From JBMNTQ01 sp050945815 (GTDB lineage: Bacteria; Bacillota; Clostridia; Christensenellales; JBMNTQ01): DNA of 10,080 nt. The notes beneath the pieces were generated by a model. It was not told the origin of the DNA, ran no database searches, and saw only the letters and a program-made list of their open reading frames with translations. Location of the stretch: positions 1-10,080 of the forward strand of contig JBMNTQ010000065.1 in assembly GCA_050945815.1 (NCBI GenBank). Direction: 5' to 3'. Shown piece after piece: positions 6,716 through 10,080 of this stretch; position 1 is the first letter of the stretch; each line of letters opens with the position of its first letter. The translations under genes were made by a program, and so were the position numbers.

Positions 6716-7570
6716 ATGTACAAAATATTAAAGAAGCGGGTATTGAACCCTACGGTGACGCTGATGGAGATTGAAGCGCCGCTGATTGCTAGGAAGGCTA
6801 AAGCGGGGCAATTCATCATGCTGCGGGTGGATGACGGCGGGGAGCGTATTCCGCTTACTGTTGCAGATACGGACGAGAGCACCGGCGGTGTTACGATTAT
6901 TTTTCAAAAGGTGGGGAAAACGACCAATGAGCTGGACCTCCTACATGAGGGGGATTTCCTGCTGGATTTTGTGGGGCCTTTGGGGAACGCTTCCGAGTTG
7001 GAGGGCGTGAAGAAAGCGGCGGTTATCGGCGGCGGCCTGGGCGCTGCGATTGCTTATCCTCAGGCAAAGGAACTGCATAAGCTGGGAGCGGAAGTACATG
7101 CTATTTTAGGCTTTCGCAGCAAGGAACTGGTTATTCTGGAGGATGAGATGGAGGCTTGCAGCAGCGAGCTTGTCGTTGCAACGGATGACGGGAGTTATGG
7201 TGTCCATGGCTTTGTGACCGATGTTTTGAAGCAGAAGATTGAGCAGGGCAATGAATATGACCTGGTGGTTGCCATCGGGCCGCTGATTATGATGAAGATG
7301 GTCAGCGAGTTGACCCGGTCTTACGGAATTAAGACCGTTGTGAGCATGAACTCGGTGATGGTGGACGGCACGGGGATGTGCGGCGGCTGCCGGGTGACTG
7401 TGGATGGGGAGACGAAGTTTGCTTGTGTGGACGGCCCGGATTTTGACGGCCATCTGGTGGACTTTGACCAGGCGATGGTGCGGGGCGGTATGTATCATCG
7501 GCAGGAGGAGCTCAGCGACGAGCAGCATCATTGCAGATTACAGGAAATGGGGGAAAAGCTTGATGCCTAA
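6716..7570 (+). CDS. nfnA: NfnA, NAD-binding subunit of ferredoxin:NADP+ transhydrogenase
   Basis: This 284-residue protein belongs to the ferredoxin-NADP reductase-like family of NfnA/SudB and PyrK. With NfnB it forms the cytosolic flavin-based bifurcating transhydrogenase linking NADH, NADPH and reduced ferredoxin. Visible elements are the flavin motif R44-I-P-L47 with following T/V, the nucleotide-binding G105-G-G-L-G-A110, and a C-terminal [2Fe-2S] site with C222, C225 (MCGGC) and C237. The known family uses an aspartate as fourth ligand; D217 is the nearest candidate, not proven. A TTG at 6698 keeps the frame open further, but it overlaps AGGAGG (6701-6706), which serves ATG 6716 at nine bases, so 6716 is the start. 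PyrK, the dihydroorotate dehydrogenase partner, is the main alternative, but adjacent nfnB makes NfnA far more likely. Confidence 0.93.
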   Translation: MYKILKKRVLNPTVTLMEIEAPLIARKAKAGQFIMLRVDDGGERIPLTVADTDESTGGVTIIFQKVGKTTNELDLLHEGDFLLDFVGPLGNASELEGVKKAAVIGGGLGAAIAYPQAKELHKLGAEVHAILGFRSKELVILEDEMEACSSELVVATDDGSYGVHGFVTDVLKQKIEQGNEYDLVVAIGPLIMMKMVSELTRSYGIKTVVSMNSVMVDGTGMCGGCRVTVDGETKFACVDGPDFDGHLVDFDQAMVRGGMYHRQEELSDEQHHCRLQEMGEKLDA

Positions 7571-8951
7571 TATGTCCAATGAGAAGGTGAAAATGCCGGA
7601 GCAAGACCCGAATGTTCGAAATAAGAACTTCAGCGAGGTGGCTTTGGGCTATGATGGAGAGATGGCTAAAGAGGAAGCGGAGCGCTGCTTGGAATGCAAG
7701 CACCGTCCTTGTGTGAAGGGCTGTCCGGTGAATGTGCAGATTCCTGAATTTATTTCCCTGATAAAAGAGGGGAAGTTTATAGAAGCGTATGAGAAGATTC
7801 GCGAGACGAACGGGCTGCCTGCTGTTTGCGGACGAGTTTGCCCGCAGGAGACCCAGTGTGAGCAGCTTTGCGTTCGTGGGATTAAGGGCGAGCCGGTGGC
7901 CATTGGCCGGTTGGAGCGTTTTGCAGCGGATTATGCGATGGCGCAGGAGCGGACGGAGGGTGTGGAGGCTGTTTGCAACGGCAGAAAGATTGCCATCATC
8001 GGCTCCGGGCCTGCCGGGCTGACTTGTGCGGCGGATATGGCTAAGCTGGGCTATGATGTAACCATTTTTGAGGCGTTTCACTTGGCCGGCGGCGTTTTGA
8101 TGTATGGGATTCCGGAATTTAGGCTGCCCAAGGCGTTGGTGCAGCAGGAAATTGATACGGTGAAGGACCTAGGCGTAAAAATCGAAACCAATATGGTGGT
8201 AGGCAAAGTGTTTACCATTGAGGAGCTTAAGGAGCAGGGCTATGAAGGGATTTTCATTGGGACCGGAGCCGGGCTGCCTAGCTTTATGAATATTCCGGGG
8301 GAAAACCTCAACGGCGTTTACTCGTCCAATGAATTTTTGACCCGGATTAACCTGATGAAGGCTTATGATTTCCCCAATGCCGATACGCCGGTTTTCGTCG
8401 GAAAGCAGGTGGCTGTGGTGGGCGGTGGAAACGTGGCTATGGACGCAGCACGTTGTGCCAAGCGCTTGGGGGCGGAGACGGTTTATATTGTCTATCGCCG
8501 CAGTGAGGCGGAGATGCCTGCCCGGCATGAGGAGATTGAGCATGCCAAGGAGGAAGGAATCGTTTTCAAGCTTTTGACCAACCCCACCCGTATCCTGGGG
8601 AAGAACGGTTGGGTTTCGGGCATGGAATGCGTGGAGATGGAGCTTGGGGAGCCGGATGCTTCCGGGCGGCGGCGGCCTGTGCCTAAGAAAGGCTCGGAGC
8701 ATATCATTGACCTGGAGACTGTGGTGGTGGCGATTGGACAGTCGCCTAACCCGTTGATTAAGGCGACTACCAGCGACCTGGATACGGAGAGCTGGGGCGG
8801 CATTATAACCGACCAGCATGGGGCAACCAGCATTCCTGGCGTGTATGCCGGGGGTGATGCCGTGACCGGTGCGGCGACGGTTATTCTGGCTATGGGTGCG
8901 GGTAAGGTTGCTGCGGCTGCAATGCATGAATATTTGAGGAATCAAGAATAA
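7563..8951 (+). CDS. nfnB: NfnB, NADPH-binding FAD/Fe-S subunit of the transhydrogenase
   Basis: The 462-residue protein has the GltD/NfnB layout. The N-terminal region carries eight cysteines (C42, C45, C50, C54, C89, C93, C99, C103) for two [4Fe-4S] clusters. An FAD-binding G147-S-G-P-A-G152 follows, then an NADPH-binding G287-G-G-N-V-A-M-D294 with Y311-R-R-S as likely 2'-phosphate contact, and a C-terminal GGDAVTGAAT block closing the FAD site. In Nfn this subunit holds the bifurcating FAD and exchanges electrons with NADPH and ferredoxin. It is often labelled glutamate synthase small subunit, but no large subunit is adjacent and coupling to nfnA argues for Nfn. ATG 7563 overlaps the last 8 bases of nfnA, with GGGG/GGGAAAA about nine bases upstream, suggesting translational coupling. 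ATG 7572 is a weaker alternative. Confidence 0.94.
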   Translation: MPNMSNEKVKMPEQDPNVRNKNFSEVALGYDGEMAKEEAERCLECKHRPCVKGCPVNVQIPEFISLIKEGKFIEAYEKIRETNGLPAVCGRVCPQETQCEQLCVRGIKGEPVAIGRLERFAADYAMAQERTEGVEAVCNGRKIAIIGSGPAGLTCAADMAKLGYDVTIFEAFHLAGGVLMYGIPEFRLPKALVQQEIDTVKDLGVKIETNMVVGKVFTIEELKEQGYEGIFIGTGAGLPSFMNIPGENLNGVYSSNEFLTRINLMKAYDFPNADTPVFVGKQVAVVGGGNVAMDAARCAKRLGAETVYIVYRRSEAEMPARHEEIEHAKEEGIVFKLLTNPTRILGKNGWVSGMECVEMELGEPDASGRRRPVPKKGSEHIIDLETVVVAIGQSPNPLIKATTSDLDTESWGGIITDQHGATSIPGVYAGGDAVTGAATVILAMGAGKVAAAAMHEYLRNQE

Positions 8952-8972
8952 GCCTTACGACTGTGGGGGCTG

Positions 8973-9020
8973 TTTGGCTGCGTCTTGCTCTGTTCGTGCA
9001 AGACGCAGCCAAACTTTTTT
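8973..9020 (+). terminator. Strong intrinsic terminator after nfnB
   Basis: TTTGGCTGCGTCTTGC (8973-8988), a 9-base loop and its exact complement (8998-9013) form an uninterrupted 16-bp stem, followed by C and six T (9015-9020). It lies 21 bases after the nfnB stop and separates nfnAB from larA. Confidence 0.94.
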
Positions 9021-9048
9021 GCCGGAGGAGGAGCGGTGCGTCTTTTAC

Positions 9049-9077
9049 TTGCCATTGACGGTGGCTGCATATATAAT
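9049..9077 (+). promoter_or_regulatory. Sigma-A promoter of larA
   Basis: TTGCCA (9049-9054), a 17-base spacer and a perfect TATAAT (9072-9077) make a good sigma-A promoter. Transcription would start near 9084, giving a leader of about 67 nt. TTGACG at 9055-9060 looks closer to consensus but is only 11 bases from the -10. The leader has CCAATG twice (9106-9111, 9114-9119), of unknown meaning. Confidence 0.7.
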
Positions 9078-9150
9078 TGTAGGTAGAAAAATGTGGATTG
9101 TTGTGCCAATGTTCCAATGGAGACGGCATAAACCGGCGGGAGGAATTAAA

Positions 9151-10080
9151 ATGATCAAGCTTGGCTTTGGAAAAGAATATGTGGAAGTGGATATTCCGGA
9201 GAAAAACCTGTTGGCGGTGTTGCAGCCTAATGAGCTGGAGGTTGCGCTGAGAGGGGAGCAGGAGGTGATTCGGGCGCTGTCTGAGCCTATTGGCACACCG
9301 CGCTTGCGGGATATTGTTAAAAAAGGTGAGAAGATAGCTGTCGTGACCAGCGACATTACCCGGCCAATGCCTTCGTCTGTTGTTCTTCCTCCCTTGCTGG
9401 AGGAGATGCAGGCGGCGGGCGTCAGCTTGGAGGATGTGACGGTGGTTTTGGCTTTGGGCAGCCATCGCTTTCATACGGAAGAGGAGAAACGCTATCTTGT
9501 CGGGGACGAGGTTTTCGATAAGGTGCGCGTGATTGACGGCGATCCGTCTAATTGCGTACATTTGGGCGTGACCAAGATGGGGACACCGGTGGATATTGTG
9601 GCACAGGTGGCTAATGCGGACCGGATCGTTTGTTTGGGGAACATCGAATACCATTATTTTGCCGGCTACAGCGGCGGTGCAAAGGCGATTATGCCCGGGG
9701 TTTCTACCCGGGAGGCGATTCAGAGCAACCATAGCCGTATGGTGCTTCCGGAAGCCAAGGCGGGGGCGCTGGAGGGGAATCCGGTGCGGGAGGATATTGA
9801 GTCGGTTACGGACTTTTTAACCATTGATTTTATTTTAAACGTGGTGCTGGACGAGAAGAAGACCATTATCCGAGCGGAGGCCGGGCACCATGTGCAGGCA
9901 CACCGCGCTGCCTGTGCGTTTTTAGACAGCCTATATAAAGTGAAGATTCCCCGGCGGGCGGATATTGTGGTGGTGTCTCCTGGGGGTTACCCTAAAGACT
10001 TGAATATGTATCAGGCGCAAAAGGCCTTGGACAATGCCCGGCATGCGGTGAGGGACGGGGGGATTATTGTCTGGTTGGCT
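9151..10080 (+). CDS. larA: LarA-family nickel-pincer 2-hydroxyacid racemase (3' end missing)
   Basis: The frame stays open to the window edge, giving 310 codons; LarA proteins are about 420-430 residues, so roughly the last quarter is missing. LarA interconverts D- and L-lactate with a nickel-pincer nucleotide bound to a lysine. Matching motifs are D68 and R71 (SDITRP), GSHRFHT with H105 and H108, H168 and K178 in the EYHYFAGYSGGAK block, H194 (SNHS), and Q288/K291. The H-to-K (10), K-to-H (16) and Q-to-K (3) spacings equal those of Lactobacillus plantarum LarA H174, K184, H200, Q295 and K298, so K178 should carry the cofactor. Substrates across the family vary, so lactate is the default, not proven. 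The ATG has GGGAGGA at 9138-9144, six bases upstream. It has its own promoter. Cofactor genes larB, larC and larE are not in the window. Confidence 0.9.
   Translation, partial: MIKLGFGKEYVEVDIPEKNLLAVLQPNELEVALRGEQEVIRALSEPIGTPRLRDIVKKGEKIAVVTSDITRPMPSSVVLPPLLEEMQAAGVSLEDVTVVLALGSHRFHTEEEKRYLVGDEVFDKVRVIDGDPSNCVHLGVTKMGTPVDIVAQVANADRIVCLGNIEYHYFAGYSGGAKAIMPGVSTREAIQSNHSRMVLPEAKAGALEGNPVREDIESVTDFLTIDFILNVVLDEKKTIIRAEAGHHVQAHRAACAFLDSLYKVKIPRRADIVVVSPGGYPKDLNMYQAQKALDNARHAVRDGGIIVWLA

Noticed and set aside
7404..7562. Extension of nfnB upstream to 7404
   Set aside because: This stretch overlaps the [2Fe-2S] cysteine region of nfnA in another frame and would add 53 residues absent from NfnB proteins of about 460-470 residues. 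ATG 7563 gives the expected length.
9052..9120. CCATTG (9052-9057) and CAATGG (9115-9120) as a paired operator flanking the larA promoter, and the CCAATG direct repeat
   Set aside because: Six-base matches at this distance are expected by chance, and the repeat has no other symmetry. I noted it only in the promoter entry.
1..10080. CRISPR arrays, tRNA or rRNA genes, insertion sequences, phage genes
   Set aside because: I looked for regular repeats, tRNA-like folds, transposase or integrase motifs and long terminal inverted repeats, and saw none.

Overview
The window reads as chromosomal DNA of an anaerobic, low-to-mid GC Gram-positive-type bacterium (Firmicutes in the broad sense, Clostridia or Negativicutes). 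The signs are near-perfect AGGAGG ribosome binding sites, sigma-A style promoters (several with extended -10 elements), strong intrinsic terminators with long T-runs, a YerB/DUF3048 lipoprotein, an NfnAB transhydrogenase and a LarA-family racemase. Lineage is inferred from gene content only; no rRNA or tRNA gene is present to fix it. There is no sign of phage, plasmid, insertion sequence or CRISPR.

Layout: (1) 1-1261, a free-standing zinc-dependent medium-chain dehydrogenase with its own leader and terminator. (2) 1281-3581, a large cytosolic protein with two GT2 glycosyltransferase modules, preceded by a near-consensus promoter, so it is probably transcribed alone. (3) 3582-3835, a gap holding a bidirectional terminator shared with (4) 3836-4885, a DUF3048 (YerB-like) lipoprotein on the minus strand. 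(5) 5167-6342, a short-form malic enzyme, divergent from the lipoprotein gene and closed by its own terminator. (6) 6343-6715, a regulatory gap with an ACAATT-A-AATTGT palindrome, two overlapping extended -10 boxes and a stem-loop in the predicted leader. (7) 6716-8951, nfnA and nfnB, overlapping by 8 bp and closed by a 16-bp-arm terminator. (8) 9049-10080, a promoter followed by the first 310 codons of larA, which runs off the window.

How the genes may work together: the right half is a redox and organic-acid neighbourhood. Malic enzyme converts malate to pyruvate and makes NAD(P)H. NfnAB couples NADH, NADPH and ferredoxin pools by flavin-based electron bifurcation. LarA-family enzymes racemise lactate or related 2-hydroxy acids, which could feed the pyruvate node. 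Each unit has its own promoter and/or terminator, so this is a neighbourhood rather than one operon, and the functional link is inference. The left half (dehydrogenase, glycosyltransferase, lipoprotein) shows no evident link to it.

I found no convincing undescribed system. The best leads are non-coding: the palindrome and leader hairpin before nfnA, and the promoter that moves the glycosyltransferase start about 55 codons downstream of the longest open frame.
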